From contig CAVRVD010000014.1 of the NCBI GenBank assembly GCA_963724535.1, positions 186,001 through 250,000 on the forward strand: a stretch of 64,000 nucleotides of DNA, written 5' to 3'. Position numbers and translations under genes: made by a program. The stretch is from JADJPO01 sp963724535. Its GTDB lineage: Bacteria; Actinomycetota; Actinomycetes; Actinomycetales; Kineosporiaceae. This document shows positions 33,694-42,321 of the stretch, one piece after another. The notes under the pieces were generated by a model, which saw only the letters and a list, made by a program, of their open reading frames with translations, was not told the origin of the DNA and did no database searches. The number at the start of each line of letters is the position of its first letter. Position 1 is the first letter of the stretch.

Positions 33694-33804
33694 GCCTGGG
33701 CGCCGGCGGCCCGCGCCGGGGCGGTGGGGTCCGGCCGGGTCCGCGCCAAGGGGGTCCGGAACACACCGGTCCCGGTTCACCCGAAATCGCGACACGCCCG
33801 GCGA

Positions 33805-33810
33805 TACTGT
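33805..33810 (+). promoter_or_regulatory. -10 box of a leaderless promoter (TACTGT)
   Basis: TACTGT, five bases, then ATG 33816 of the LCP gene; the overlapping GATACT is seven bases from the ATG. Confidence 0.4.
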
Positions 33811-33815
33811 GCGCC

Positions 33816-35564
33816 ATGGTCCACGACACCGCGGTGGCTCCGGGGGCGGACGGGGCTGCGACCGAGGTGTCGGACGACAGCCTCGCAGCCGCCGTTCCGG
33901 CCCGCGGTCACGCTCGCCGGCCGGTCGAGGACGACCCCTCCCCGCCGGCGCGTGCCCGGGTCCGGCCCGACCGGGCGACCCCTCGCAGTGCGCCCGGGTG
34001 GTCCAGCGCCGCGCAGGCCCGCCAGCTCCGGCCGACCACCGAGCCACTGCGCCAACCGGAGTCGCTGACCCGCCGGATGCGGGTGATCCGCGCGGTGTTC
34101 CTCGTGCTGCTGACGCTGATCGCCCCCGGCGCCGCCCAGCTGGCCGCCGGGAACCGGCGTATCGGCCGGGTCGCACTTCGGGTCTGGTTGGGCGCGGGGT
34201 CGGCGGTGGTGCTCACCGCTCTGCTCTGGCTGCTCGACCGCAACGTCGTGCTACGCCTGGCCACCAGCTCGCTGCTGCTGGCGCTGCTCGCCGTGGCACT
34301 GTTCGCCGCCGCCGTGGTCTGGCCGCTGCTGGTCCTGGACGCCTGGCGGCTCGGTCGTCCACTGCTGCTGCCGCAACGCGCCCGGCTGGCGATGACCGGT
34401 CTGCTGGTGGTCGCGCTGGTGGTCACCACGGTGCCCGTGGCCGGTGCCGCACGCCGGTTGTGGGCCGCCTCGAGTCTGCTGGAGGGGGTCTTCGGCGGCG
34501 GTGCTGCCTCGGCGGCGGTGAAGGGTCGTTACAACGTGCTGCTGATGGGCGGGGACGCCGGACCGGACCGGGTCGGCACCCGGCCGGACAGCCTGACCCT
34601 GGCCAGCATCGACGACACCACCGGGCGCACCGTGCTGTTCTCACTGCCGCGCAACCTGGAGAACGTCCGCTTTCCCGAGGGCTCCAGCGGCGCCGCGGCC
34701 CTGCCCGACGGGTGGACCTGCGGCGACGAGTGCCTGCTGAACGGTCTGTACACCTGGGGCAGCGAGCACCCGGAGACCTTCCCCGGCGCGCGTGACCCCG
34801 GCGCGGAGGCGATGAAGCAGGCGGTGGAAGGGATCACTGGACTGACGGTCAACTACTACGTCCTGGTCGACCTGCTGGGCTTTCGCAACCTCATCGACGC
34901 CCTGGGCGGCATCGAGCTGACCGTGGGTGAGCGGGTCCCGATCGGCGGCGGCACCTCGAGGGTCTCCGGCTACATCGAGCCCGGCACCCAGCGGCTCAAC
35001 GGCTACTACGCGCTGTGGTACGCGCGGTCCCGGCACGGCGCCAGTGACTACGCCCGGATGGCCCGCCAGCGCTGCGTCATGGACGCGATGGTCCGGCAGC
35101 TGGACCCGACGACCCTGCTGGCCAAGTTCCAGGGCATCGCGGCGGCCGCTCAGGACGTGGTGAGCACCGACCTTCCCGCCGGCGAGCTGGCAACATTCAT
35201 CGACCTGGGCACCAAGGGCAAGTCCCACAAGATCAGCAGCGTGGCCTTCGTGCCGCCACTGGTCGAGCCGGCCTACCCGGACTACGAGCTGATCCAGGAG
35301 CGGGTGATCCAGGCGCTGATCACCTCCCGCGAGCAGGTCACGGTGACCCCGAGCCCGTCGGCGCCGGCCCTGTCGGCGGCGGGCGCCGCGGAGTCGACGG
35401 CCGGCCCCGGCACTGTCGGCGCGACCGGGGCAGCGACGGCACCCGGCGCCGCGTCGTCCGCTGCGGTCAGTCCGTCGCGAGCGTCCTCGCCGACCCCCTC
35501 CACAAGTGCCGAGGCGGCAGCGGCGCCACCGGTCGACGTCGGCGCGGCCTGCAGCCCGGCCTGA
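33816..35564 (+). CDS. LCP family protein with four N-terminal TM helices
   Basis: A 582-residue protein. A polar N-region of about 90 residues is followed by four hydrophobic helices: VFLVLLTLIAPGAAQLAAG, WLGAGSAVVLTALLWLL, SSLLLALLAVALFAAAVVW and GLLVVALVVTTVPVAG. The LCP domain (about 235-490) has YNVLLMGGDAGPDRVGTRPD, LFSLPRNLENV, DLLGFRNLIDALGGIEL and WYARSRHGASDYARMARQRC. A Ser/Ala/Pro-rich tail ends the protein. Most LCP enzymes have one TM helix. It is the last gene before the polysaccharide cluster and could attach that glycan to the cell wall, which is inference from position. Confidence 0.88.
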   Translation: MVHDTAVAPGADGAATEVSDDSLAAAVPARGHARRPVEDDPSPPARARVRPDRATPRSAPGWSSAAQARQLRPTTEPLRQPESLTRRMRVIRAVFLVLLTLIAPGAAQLAAGNRRIGRVALRVWLGAGSAVVLTALLWLLDRNVVLRLATSSLLLALLAVALFAAAVVWPLLVLDAWRLGRPLLLPQRARLAMTGLLVVALVVTTVPVAGAARRLWAASSLLEGVFGGGAASAAVKGRYNVLLMGGDAGPDRVGTRPDSLTLASIDDTTGRTVLFSLPRNLENVRFPEGSSGAAALPDGWTCGDECLLNGLYTWGSEHPETFPGARDPGAEAMKQAVEGITGLTVNYYVLVDLLGFRNLIDALGGIELTVGERVPIGGGTSRVSGYIEPGTQRLNGYYALWYARSRHGASDYARMARQRCVMDAMVRQLDPTTLLAKFQGIAAAAQDVVSTDLPAGELATFIDLGTKGKSHKISSVAFVPPLVEPAYPDYELIQERVIQALITSREQVTVTPSPSAPALSAAGAAESTAGPGTVGATGAATAPGAASSAAVSPSRASSPTPSTSAEAAAAPPVDVGAACSPA

Positions 35565-35667
35565 GCCGGCGGCGACCGCCCCAGCACCGCAGCCGCCCGG
35601 GCCCGGAGCGGAGGGCCGTCGACCCGTGGGCGCGGGCGTGTCCCGTTGCTCAGCGCGTCCTCATCGG

Positions 35668-35694
35668 TACAATAAGTGCCTGTTCAGTTACAAT
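35668..35694 (+). promoter_or_regulatory. Paired TACAAT boxes upstream of the glycan cluster
   Basis: GTACAATAAGTG and TTACAATAGGTG are near-identical 12-base direct repeats whose TACAAT cores (35668-35673, 35689-35694) are 21 bases apart. They lie in an unusually AT-rich island before the first glycosyltransferase gene. They could be alternative -10 boxes or two operator half-sites two helical turns apart. GTTCA/TGAAC flanks the second box as a dyad. Confidence 0.5.
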
Positions 35695-35719
35695 AGGTGA
35701 ACTCAGGCCGGGAGGGCGC

Positions 35720-37099
35720 ATGCCGCGCATGGGTCGGGGGCGGCCCCGGCTGCTGCTCATCGCCGCGTTCTTCCCGCCGTCCCGCTCCAGCGGCGTCTAC
35801 CGCGCGCTGGCCATGGCCAACCACTTCGCGACCCACGGCTGGGACGTCACCGTGGCGACCCTGCCGGAGGAGTTCTTCGAACAGGTCTCGCCGCCGCGCG
35901 ATGACGGCCTGCTGGCCGCCGTCCACCCGGGGGTACGGGTACTGCGGGTGCCGATGCCGACCCAGCACCTGGAACGGGACATCAGGCGGCTACGCGGCCT
36001 GCGCGCCGACTTCCCGACCATCTACGGCCGGGTCCTCCCGCTCGCCTGCTACCTCGATCGGTACACGCCGTGGCTGCCCCGGCTGCTGGCCGCGCTCACC
36101 CGGGACCAGCTCGTCCGGCGTCACGACCTGGTGCTGGCCACCGGCAACCCCTGGACGTCGTTCGCCGCGGCCGCCGCCCTGCACGCCGCCACCGGGGTGC
36201 GCTACGTCCTGGACTACCGCGACTCCTGGACCCTCAACCAGTTCACCCAGGAGCCGGCCTTCCCCGCCGGACACCACGCCTACGCCTGGGAGGCCCGGCT
36301 GCTGCGCCGGGCCAGTGCGGTCAGCTTCGTCAACGAGCCGATGCGCCAGTGGTACGCCGAGCGTCACCCGGCCCGGGCGAGCCGGATGCTGGTGCTGGAG
36401 AACGGCTACGACGCCGATCTGCTCACCGCGGACATGGTCCGACGGCCCGACCCGGCCGAGCCGTTGCGCTTCGGCTATGTGGGCACCCTGACCGACCAGT
36501 ACGACAACAGCGCCTTCTGGGCCGGCTGGCAGCTGGCCGTCGGCGAGCCCGAGCTGGCCGGGGCAAGCGCCCACCTGTACGGCCACCTCGGGTTCTTCGC
36601 CGGCGCCGAGCAGCGTCACGGGCTGCCCGACCTCTCGGTGCCCGGGGTGACCCATCACGGTCCGGTCGGCAAGGCCGATCTGGCCGCTGTCTACCGCGAC
36701 CTCGACGTGCTGTTGTTCCTGGTGCCCAGCTCCCCGTACGTCACCTCGGGCAAGACCTACGAGTACATGGCCACCGGCAAGCCGATCGTGGCCGTGCACC
36801 ACCCGCAGTCCGCTGCCGCCGGCACCCTGTCCGGCTACCCGCTTCGGGCCACCGTCGCCGAGCTCACCCCCGAGGCGGTGCGCGACGCCCTGGTGCAGGG
36901 GGCCCGGCTGGCCCGCAGCGCCACCAAGGTCGACTACGACGAGGCCGCCGAGTACGCCCGGTGCTACGACCGGTCCCGGTTGCTGCCGGCCTACGAGGCC
37001 GCGCTGCGCCGGATCGTCAGACGTGATCGAACCCCGGCTGACGAGTCCGTCAATGACCGGGCCGGATCGCCCCGGACCGAGGCAGTGATCGCGAGATGA
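35720..37099 (+). CDS. GT4-type glycosyltransferase, FPPSR-GVYR subfamily (copy 1)
   Basis: A 459-residue GT-B enzyme. N-terminal motif FFPPSRSSGVYRALAMANHF (about 14-33), middle YVLDYRDSWTLN and VSFVNEPMRQWYAERHP, C-terminal FGYVGTLTDQYDNSAFW, YLVPSS-type stretch LVPSSPYVTSGKTYEYMATG and IVAVHHP. The same blocks occur in three other genes here (44975, 48188, 61750). ATG 35720 has GGAGG 5 bases upstream. It overlaps the next gene by four bases. It presumably transfers a nucleotide-sugar residue to a lipid-linked or growing glycan. Confidence 0.85.
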   Translation: MPRMGRGRPRLLLIAAFFPPSRSSGVYRALAMANHFATHGWDVTVATLPEEFFEQVSPPRDDGLLAAVHPGVRVLRVPMPTQHLERDIRRLRGLRADFPTIYGRVLPLACYLDRYTPWLPRLLAALTRDQLVRRHDLVLATGNPWTSFAAAAALHAATGVRYVLDYRDSWTLNQFTQEPAFPAGHHAYAWEARLLRRASAVSFVNEPMRQWYAERHPARASRMLVLENGYDADLLTADMVRRPDPAEPLRFGYVGTLTDQYDNSAFWAGWQLAVGEPELAGASAHLYGHLGFFAGAEQRHGLPDLSVPGVTHHGPVGKADLAAVYRDLDVLLFLVPSSPYVTSGKTYEYMATGKPIVAVHHPQSAAAGTLSGYPLRATVAELTPEAVRDALVQGARLARSATKVDYDEAAEYARCYDRSRLLPAYEAALRRIVRRDRTPADESVNDRAGSPRTEAVIAR

Positions 37100-39069
37100 G
37101 CACGCACCCGACCGACGGACCGGCCCAGATGGTGACCGGACCCGTCACCGGCACGGTCGGCGGCGCACAGACCCGCACCGGTACCCGCGACCTGATCGCG
37201 GGCGCCGAGCCGGAGTACCCCGGCCCCGACGACCTGCTCGTGGTCACCCCGTGGTACCCCACGCCGGAGGACCCCTACGCCGGCGGCTTCGTCCGGCAGA
37301 GCGTGCTGGCCCTGGCCCCGTACTACCGACGCGTCGTCGTGCTGCACGTGGAGAACGTCTCCGAGGACGACGACCGGCCGCCGACCTGGTCGGTGACTGC
37401 CGAGGCGCCGGTGCGCTGGATCGGGGTGCCGATGGACCCGATGACCGCGCGGGCGGAGATGATGCGCCTGCAGGGCGAGGCGATGCGTGCACACGCCCTC
37501 GACCTGATCCGGTCCGCCGCCGTCGTCCACTGCCACGTCGGTGCGCCGACCGGCGCCGGTCTGGCGGACCTGCTCGCCCCCGCCACCCGCCTGGTGCTGA
37601 CCGAGCACGCCACGTACCTGCCGCGGGTCCTGCGTCTGCCCGAGGCCCGCGAGCCGTACGTTCGCGCCGTCGAGCGGGCCGCGGTCGTCACCGCGGTCGG
37701 CACCCGCACGGCCAGGGTGATCGAGGCCGCCGCCCCGTCGATGGCCGCGAAGGTGGCCGTGGTGGCCAACCCGCTGCCGCTGGACACGTACGGGCTGCGC
37801 ACGCGGCCGAGCCAGCAGCTGTCCCGGTGGTTGTTCATCGGCAACCTGGTGCCGCGCAAGGGGGTACGGCGGCTGCTGCACGCCTTCGCCGCGTGGGTCG
37901 GCGAGAGCGAGGACGACCAGGCCCGGCTGACCATCGTGGGTCAGGGCCTGCAGCGGGCCGACCTGGCCGACCTGGCCGAGCAGCTGCAGGTCGCCGACCG
38001 GGTGCACTTCGCCGGCGCCGTGCCGCCGGACCGGATCGCCGAGGTCTACCCCGAGCACGACGTGCTGGTCCACCTGTCGGAGTTCGAGACGTTCGGCCTG
38101 ACCTGCGTGGAGGCCGCCGCGAGCGGCCTCGCCGTCCTGGTCACCGCCTGCAGCGGACCGGAGGAGACCCTCGCGGTGCACGCCGCCCTGGGGCTGGCCG
38201 AGTTCGTCCCGGTGGCCGGGGACACCGAGGTGGCCGATGTCCTTCGAGCCCTGCACCGGCTGCGGGACGGGGTGGCGGTCGCGACCGAGGACGACGTGCT
38301 CGCCGCCCGGGCGCACCTGGACCGGTGCTATGGGGACCGGGCCGTCGGGTCGGTGCTGCACGCGGCCCTGACCGGCCCCAGCGACACCCCGGCGACGACG
38401 CCGCGGCCCCGGCGCCCTGCCGAACCGGACACCTCGCCGACCCGGGGGGTCCGGGTGCTGGGGGTCGCCGTGTTGCCCACCCACGCCCGGGCGGTGGAGC
38501 GCGCGCTGCGCCAGGTCGCCGCCCTGGGCGGCAGTGGCCTGTACCTGACCGCCCAACCGGTGGGCACCGCCCTGTCGCAGACCATCGAGGTGGTCGACAT
38601 CTCCGCGCTGGAGCGGCACGCCTGGCCGTCCCGGCTGGAGCGGGCCGTCGTGCTGCGCGGCCCCGGGCTGGTGCTGCGCGTCCTCGGCCGGGCCGCCCGC
38701 CTCGTCGACGCCCTCACCCGCCCGGCCGGCCCGGACCGCCCCCGGCTGCGGCCCCGGGTGGCCGCCCTGCAGCAACGGCACCGGGAGCTGGCCCGCCGGC
38801 TGCGCTGGGGCCCCTACGCCGCGTTCTGGCGGGTGGTGGGGCCCTGGTACGTCGGGCGGCGACTGGAGCGGGACGGCACGCTGGCGAACCTGGACCTGGC
38901 CGGATTCGACGGCATGGTGGTCCCCGACGACCACTCGGTGCCGGTCGCGGTCCGGGTGCTGCGCCGTCGTCCCGAGCTGGAGGTCCACCGGCGATGGACC
39001 GGGCAGACCATCGCCCGGATCTACGCCGAGCGGGCGCGCCGGCGCCCGGCCCCCGACGCCGGCCGATGA
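37096..39069 (+). CDS. GT4 glycosyltransferase with C-terminal half-GT partner domain
   Basis: A 657-residue protein. Residues about 40-425 form a GT4 enzyme: VVTPWYPTPEDPYAGGFVRQ, HCHVGAPTGAGLADLL, WLFIGNLVPRKGVRRLL, and the E-x7-E motif in EFETFGLTCVEAAASGLAVL. From about residue 450 (VRVLGVAVLPTHARAVERAL) a second module of about 205 residues follows, ending after FDGMVVPDDHSVPVAVRVL and RRRPELEVHRRW. It matches the stand-alone proteins at 44352, 47760 and 63053 and lacks a sugar-nucleotide-binding half. Coupled to copy 1 by ATGA. Confidence 0.85.
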   Translation: MSTHPTDGPAQMVTGPVTGTVGGAQTRTGTRDLIAGAEPEYPGPDDLLVVTPWYPTPEDPYAGGFVRQSVLALAPYYRRVVVLHVENVSEDDDRPPTWSVTAEAPVRWIGVPMDPMTARAEMMRLQGEAMRAHALDLIRSAAVVHCHVGAPTGAGLADLLAPATRLVLTEHATYLPRVLRLPEAREPYVRAVERAAVVTAVGTRTARVIEAAAPSMAAKVAVVANPLPLDTYGLRTRPSQQLSRWLFIGNLVPRKGVRRLLHAFAAWVGESEDDQARLTIVGQGLQRADLADLAEQLQVADRVHFAGAVPPDRIAEVYPEHDVLVHLSEFETFGLTCVEAAASGLAVLVTACSGPEETLAVHAALGLAEFVPVAGDTEVADVLRALHRLRDGVAVATEDDVLAARAHLDRCYGDRAVGSVLHAALTGPSDTPATTPRPRRPAEPDTSPTRGVRVLGVAVLPTHARAVERALRQVAALGGSGLYLTAQPVGTALSQTIEVVDISALERHAWPSRLERAVVLRGPGLVLRVLGRAARLVDALTRPAGPDRPRLRPRVAALQQRHRELARRLRWGPYAAFWRVVGPWYVGRRLERDGTLANLDLAGFDGMVVPDDHSVPVAVRVLRRRPELEVHRRWTGQTIARIYAERARRRPAPDAGR

Positions 39070-39107
39070 CCCCTACCACCGGGCCGGGTGGGCTACGGTC
39101 AGAGGTG

Positions 39108-40184
39108 ATGTCCGCGCCGACTCCGGCCGCCGAGGTGAGCGGCCCCGACCCCGCCGACGGTGCTGCGCAGCCCCATGGGCGCCCAAGGCCAGCCTGGCCG
39201 CCGGTCTCGGTCGTCGTCCCCGTGCTCAACGAGGCGCGCCACCTGCGCGAGGCCGTCGAGCAGATCCTGGGCCAGTCCTACCCGGGGGAGCTGGAGGTGG
39301 TGCTCGCCCTCGGGCCGAGCACTGACGCCACTGACGCCGTGGCCGCCGAGCTGGCCGCCGCCGACCCACGGGTGCACACCGTCTCGAACCCGACCGGACG
39401 CACCCCCAGCGGTCTCAACGCCGCCATCGCCGCCTCGACGCACCCGGTGGTGGTTCGGGTCGACGGGCACGGGCTGCTGGCCCCGGACTACATCGCCACA
39501 GCGGTCCGGCTGCTCGAGCAGACCGGCGCGGCCAACGTCGGCGGGGTGATGGCCGCCGAGGGCACCACCGACTTCACCCGAGCCGTGGCCACCGCGATGC
39601 GCAGCGTGTTCGGGGTCGGTGGCGCCCGGTTCCACACCGGGGGCCAGGCCGGTCCGGCCGACACGGTCTACCTCGGGGTGTTCCGCCGCGAGGTGCTCGA
39701 CGACCTCGGCGGCTACGACGAGTCGTTCCTGCGCGCCCAGGACTGGGAGCTCAACCACCGGATCCGCTCGGCCGGACACCTGGTCTGGTTCACCCCCGAG
39801 CTGTCGGTCACCTACCGGCCGCGCTCGTCGCTGAAGGCCCTGGCCCGCCAGTACTTCCACTACGGCCGCTGGCGCCGGGTGGTGATGCGCCAGCACCCCG
39901 GTACCGCGAACCTGCGCTACCTGGCCGCCCCCCTGGTCGTGCTCGCCTGTGCGGCGGGTCTGGCCGCCGTCCCGCTCACCCCGTGGGGGCTGGTGCTGCC
40001 CGGCGGCTACCTGGTCGGGCTGCTCGGGGCCGCGGCGCTGACCGCGAGGGGGCTGTCCATGCGCTCGGCGCTGGCGTTGCCTGCGGTGTACGCCACCATG
40101 CACCTGTCCTGGGGGGTCGGCTTCCTGACCAGTCCCCGGTCGCTGGCGGCCCGGCCCCCGGCCCCGGCCGACGTGCGCCACTGA
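39108..40184 (+). CDS. GT2 family glycosyltransferase, membrane-bound (ExoA-like)
   Basis: A 358-residue protein. A GT-A domain has VSVVVPVLNEARHLREAVEQ, VRVDGHGLLAPDYIATAVRL (acidic metal region), YLGVFRREVLDDLGGYDESF, LRAQDWELNHRIRSAG and FHYGRWRR (an R-W motif). Two to three C-terminal TM helices follow (YLAAPLVVLACAAGLAAV, LVLPGGYLVGLLGAAAL). It resembles ExoA-type enzymes that extend lipid-linked repeat units. ATG 39108, preceded by AGAGGTG. Part of the same-strand run. Confidence 0.87.
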   Translation: MSAPTPAAEVSGPDPADGAAQPHGRPRPAWPPVSVVVPVLNEARHLREAVEQILGQSYPGELEVVLALGPSTDATDAVAAELAAADPRVHTVSNPTGRTPSGLNAAIAASTHPVVVRVDGHGLLAPDYIATAVRLLEQTGAANVGGVMAAEGTTDFTRAVATAMRSVFGVGGARFHTGGQAGPADTVYLGVFRREVLDDLGGYDESFLRAQDWELNHRIRSAGHLVWFTPELSVTYRPRSSLKALARQYFHYGRWRRVVMRQHPGTANLRYLAAPLVVLACAAGLAAVPLTPWGLVLPGGYLVGLLGAAALTARGLSMRSALALPAVYATMHLSWGVGFLTSPRSLAARPPAPADVRH

Positions 40185-40194
40185 GGAACACTGC

Positions 40195-41367
40195 GTGCGG
40201 ATCCTGATGCTGGTCGCCACCTCGCTGGCCTCGGACACCCGGGTGCTGCGCGAGGCGAGCACCCTGACCCTGGCCGGGCACGCCGTCCATGTGATCGGCA
40301 AGCAGGTACCCGAGGGGTGGCAGCCTCCGGACGGGGTCACCGCCTCCTCGGTCGGGGCCTCCTCGGTGTTCCGCGCCGACGGCGCGCCGTCGCTGAGCCG
40401 GCGCCGGCTCAGCCCGGCGGTGCGGCTGGCCCGCTGGGTGCTGCTGCCCACCCACCGCAACCAGGCCTTCACCCGGTGGGCGGCCGGGGTGGAGGCGGAC
40501 GGCGCGCAGCGCACCTACGACGTCGTGCACGCCCACGACTTCACTGCTCTGGAGGTCGGCAACGCCCTGGCCCGCCGGCGCAGCGTGCCCCTTGTCTACG
40601 ACAGCCACGAGCTGTGGTCCGGGCGGCCGAGGATCGGCCGGCCGACCCCGCTGCAGGCCCGACGCGAGCGCGCCGTGGAGGCGGAGATCGGCTCCCGGGC
40701 CGCCGCCGTGATCACCGTGGGGGAGGGAGTGGCCGCCGCGCTGCGCACGGCCTACGGCTGGGCGCATGTGCACGTGGTGCGCAACACCTTCCCGCTGCCG
40801 ACGACCCCGCCGCCGCTGCCCGAGACACCGACCGCCGCCGTGTACGCCGGCCGCCTGGCCCCCTACCGCGAGCTCGAGGTGATCGCGGCGGCCAGCCGCC
40901 GCCTGGACCTGCCGGTGCAGCTGGTCGGCCCGGCTGACGAGACCTGGCTGGCCGGCTTCGAGGCGGGCCGTGCCGAGGTGCTGGCGGCCCGGCCGGTCGA
41001 GGAGGTCGACGGGCTGCTCGCCGGCGCCGGGCTGGCTCTGGTCACCCACTCCGACCGCTGGGCCAACCACCGCCTGGCGATGCCGAACAAGCTGTTCCAC
41101 GCCGTCCGGGTCGGGATCCCGGTGGTCGCCACCGACGTCGGCGAGCTCGGCGCCCTGGTCCGCCGGCACGGGGTCGGCGAGCTGTACCCGCCCGGGGACG
41201 CCGAGGGCCTGGTGGCCGCGGTCCACCGCGCCGTGACGGGGTACTCCAGGCTGCGCACCGCCGTCCGGGCCGCCGCCACCGAGCTGTCCTGGGAGCGGGA
41301 CGCCGCCGCGCTCCGGGCGGTCTACGAGCAACTCCAGCAGCGCGCCGCCGCGGCGACGCTATCCTGA
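40195..41367 (+). CDS. GT4 family glycosyltransferase
   Basis: A 390-residue GT4 enzyme. N-terminal domain RILMLVATSLASDTRVLREA, DVVHAHDFTALEVGNALARR, VPLVYDSHELWSGRPRIG; C-terminal domain AAVYAGRLAPYRELEVIAAA, PNKLFHAVRVGIPVVATDVG and ELYPPGDAEGLVAAVHRA. The DVVHAHD...YDSHEL block is typical of this group. Starts at GTG 40195, 10 bases after the GT2 stop. Sugar specificity unknown. Confidence 0.88.
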   Translation: MRILMLVATSLASDTRVLREASTLTLAGHAVHVIGKQVPEGWQPPDGVTASSVGASSVFRADGAPSLSRRRLSPAVRLARWVLLPTHRNQAFTRWAAGVEADGAQRTYDVVHAHDFTALEVGNALARRRSVPLVYDSHELWSGRPRIGRPTPLQARRERAVEAEIGSRAAAVITVGEGVAAALRTAYGWAHVHVVRNTFPLPTTPPPLPETPTAAVYAGRLAPYRELEVIAAASRRLDLPVQLVGPADETWLAGFEAGRAEVLAARPVEEVDGLLAGAGLALVTHSDRWANHRLAMPNKLFHAVRVGIPVVATDVGELGALVRRHGVGELYPPGDAEGLVAAVHRAVTGYSRLRTAVRAAATELSWERDAAALRAVYEQLQQRAAAATLS

Positions 41368-41409
41368 CCCGGCGCGCGCTTCGCCACCTTCGCACGCCAG
41401 GAAGGCACC

Positions 41410-42321
41410 GTGAGTCCTTTGACCAGTCCGGCCCACGCCGACGAGTTCCTCGGCGAGCGGCACGTCTACGAGCCGCATCGAACGGGCCTGCCGCGGATCC
41501 GACCCTACTTCCGTGAGCTCTGGCGGCGGCGGGCGTTCGCCATCGAGCTGGCCCGTACCCAGATGCACGCCGCGAACACCGACACCTTCTTCGGCCAGGC
41601 CTGGTTGGTGATCAACCCACTCCTGCTGGCCTCGGTGTACTTCCTGCTCGTCAACGTGATCAGCGGGCGCTCGGTGAGCGCCGACCCGGAGGCCGCCAAG
41701 GCGTTCTTCGCCCTACTCACCTCGAACCTGTTCCTGTACTACTTCATCACCGGGGCGATGCAGAACGGCACCAAGTCGGTGACCGCGGGCGGCAAGCTGA
41801 TCCTGAACACCCCGTTCCCGAAGATGCTGCTCACCGTCTCGACCACCTACCAGGCGTTCCGGCGCTACCTGCCGACCCTGGTGGTCTACCTGGTGATCCA
41901 CATCGTCTGCGACCGGCCCTGGGGCTGGCAGATGTTGTGGATGTTCCCCATCTGGGTCACGGCGATCATGATGGGCCTCGGTCTGGCGAACCTGTTCGCC
42001 ACGCTCCAGGTCTACTTCCGCGACACGGCCAGCTTCCTGCCCTACGCCATTCGGATCTGGCTCTACCTCTCCCCGATCCTGTGGACCGTCGAGCAGGCGC
42101 AGAACAGCCAGAGCAGCAGCGGGCTGCACAGCGTCCTGCTGACCTACAGCCCGTTCAACCCGATCTTCGGCATCCTGGCAGCCCAGGCCGAGGTGCTCAA
42201 CGAGGGGGTCAACCCCTCCCCGACGCTGATGCTGTACGGCCTGGTCTGGTCGGTTGTCCTGCTGCTCCTGGGCTCGGTGCTGCTCATGTCGAGGGAGCGT
42301 GAGTTCGCTGTCCGTCTCTGA
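41410..42321 (+). CDS. wzm: ABC transporter permease for polysaccharide export (Wzm type)
   Basis: A 303-residue ABC-2 permease with about six TM helices: GQAWLVINPLLLASVYFLLV, LLTSNLFLYYFITGAM, LPTLVVYLVIHIVC, WMFPIWVTAIMMGLGLANLF, AIRIWLYLSPILWTVEQ and LYGLVWSVVLLLLGSVLLMS. It matches permeases exporting O-antigen, teichoic acid or galactan on a lipid carrier. The GTG start has AGGAAGG upstream. It overlaps or abuts the ATPase gene, its partner. Confidence 0.9.
   Translation: MSPLTSPAHADEFLGERHVYEPHRTGLPRIRPYFRELWRRRAFAIELARTQMHAANTDTFFGQAWLVINPLLLASVYFLLVNVISGRSVSADPEAAKAFFALLTSNLFLYYFITGAMQNGTKSVTAGGKLILNTPFPKMLLTVSTTYQAFRRYLPTLVVYLVIHIVCDRPWGWQMLWMFPIWVTAIMMGLGLANLFATLQVYFRDTASFLPYAIRIWLYLSPILWTVEQAQNSQSSSGLHSVLLTYSPFNPIFGILAAQAEVLNEGVNPSPTLMLYGLVWSVVLLLLGSVLLMSREREFAVRL

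Noticed and set aside
36991..38988. A 665-codon minus-strand frame under the GT4 plus partner gene
   Set aside because: Shadow of a gene with clear GT4 motifs; no homology signal of its own.
42254..42298. ATG 42254 as the start of the export ATPase
   Set aside because: It would add 15 Cys/Arg-rich unconserved residues and deepen the overlap with the permease gene; GTG 42299 has a purine-rich site before it.
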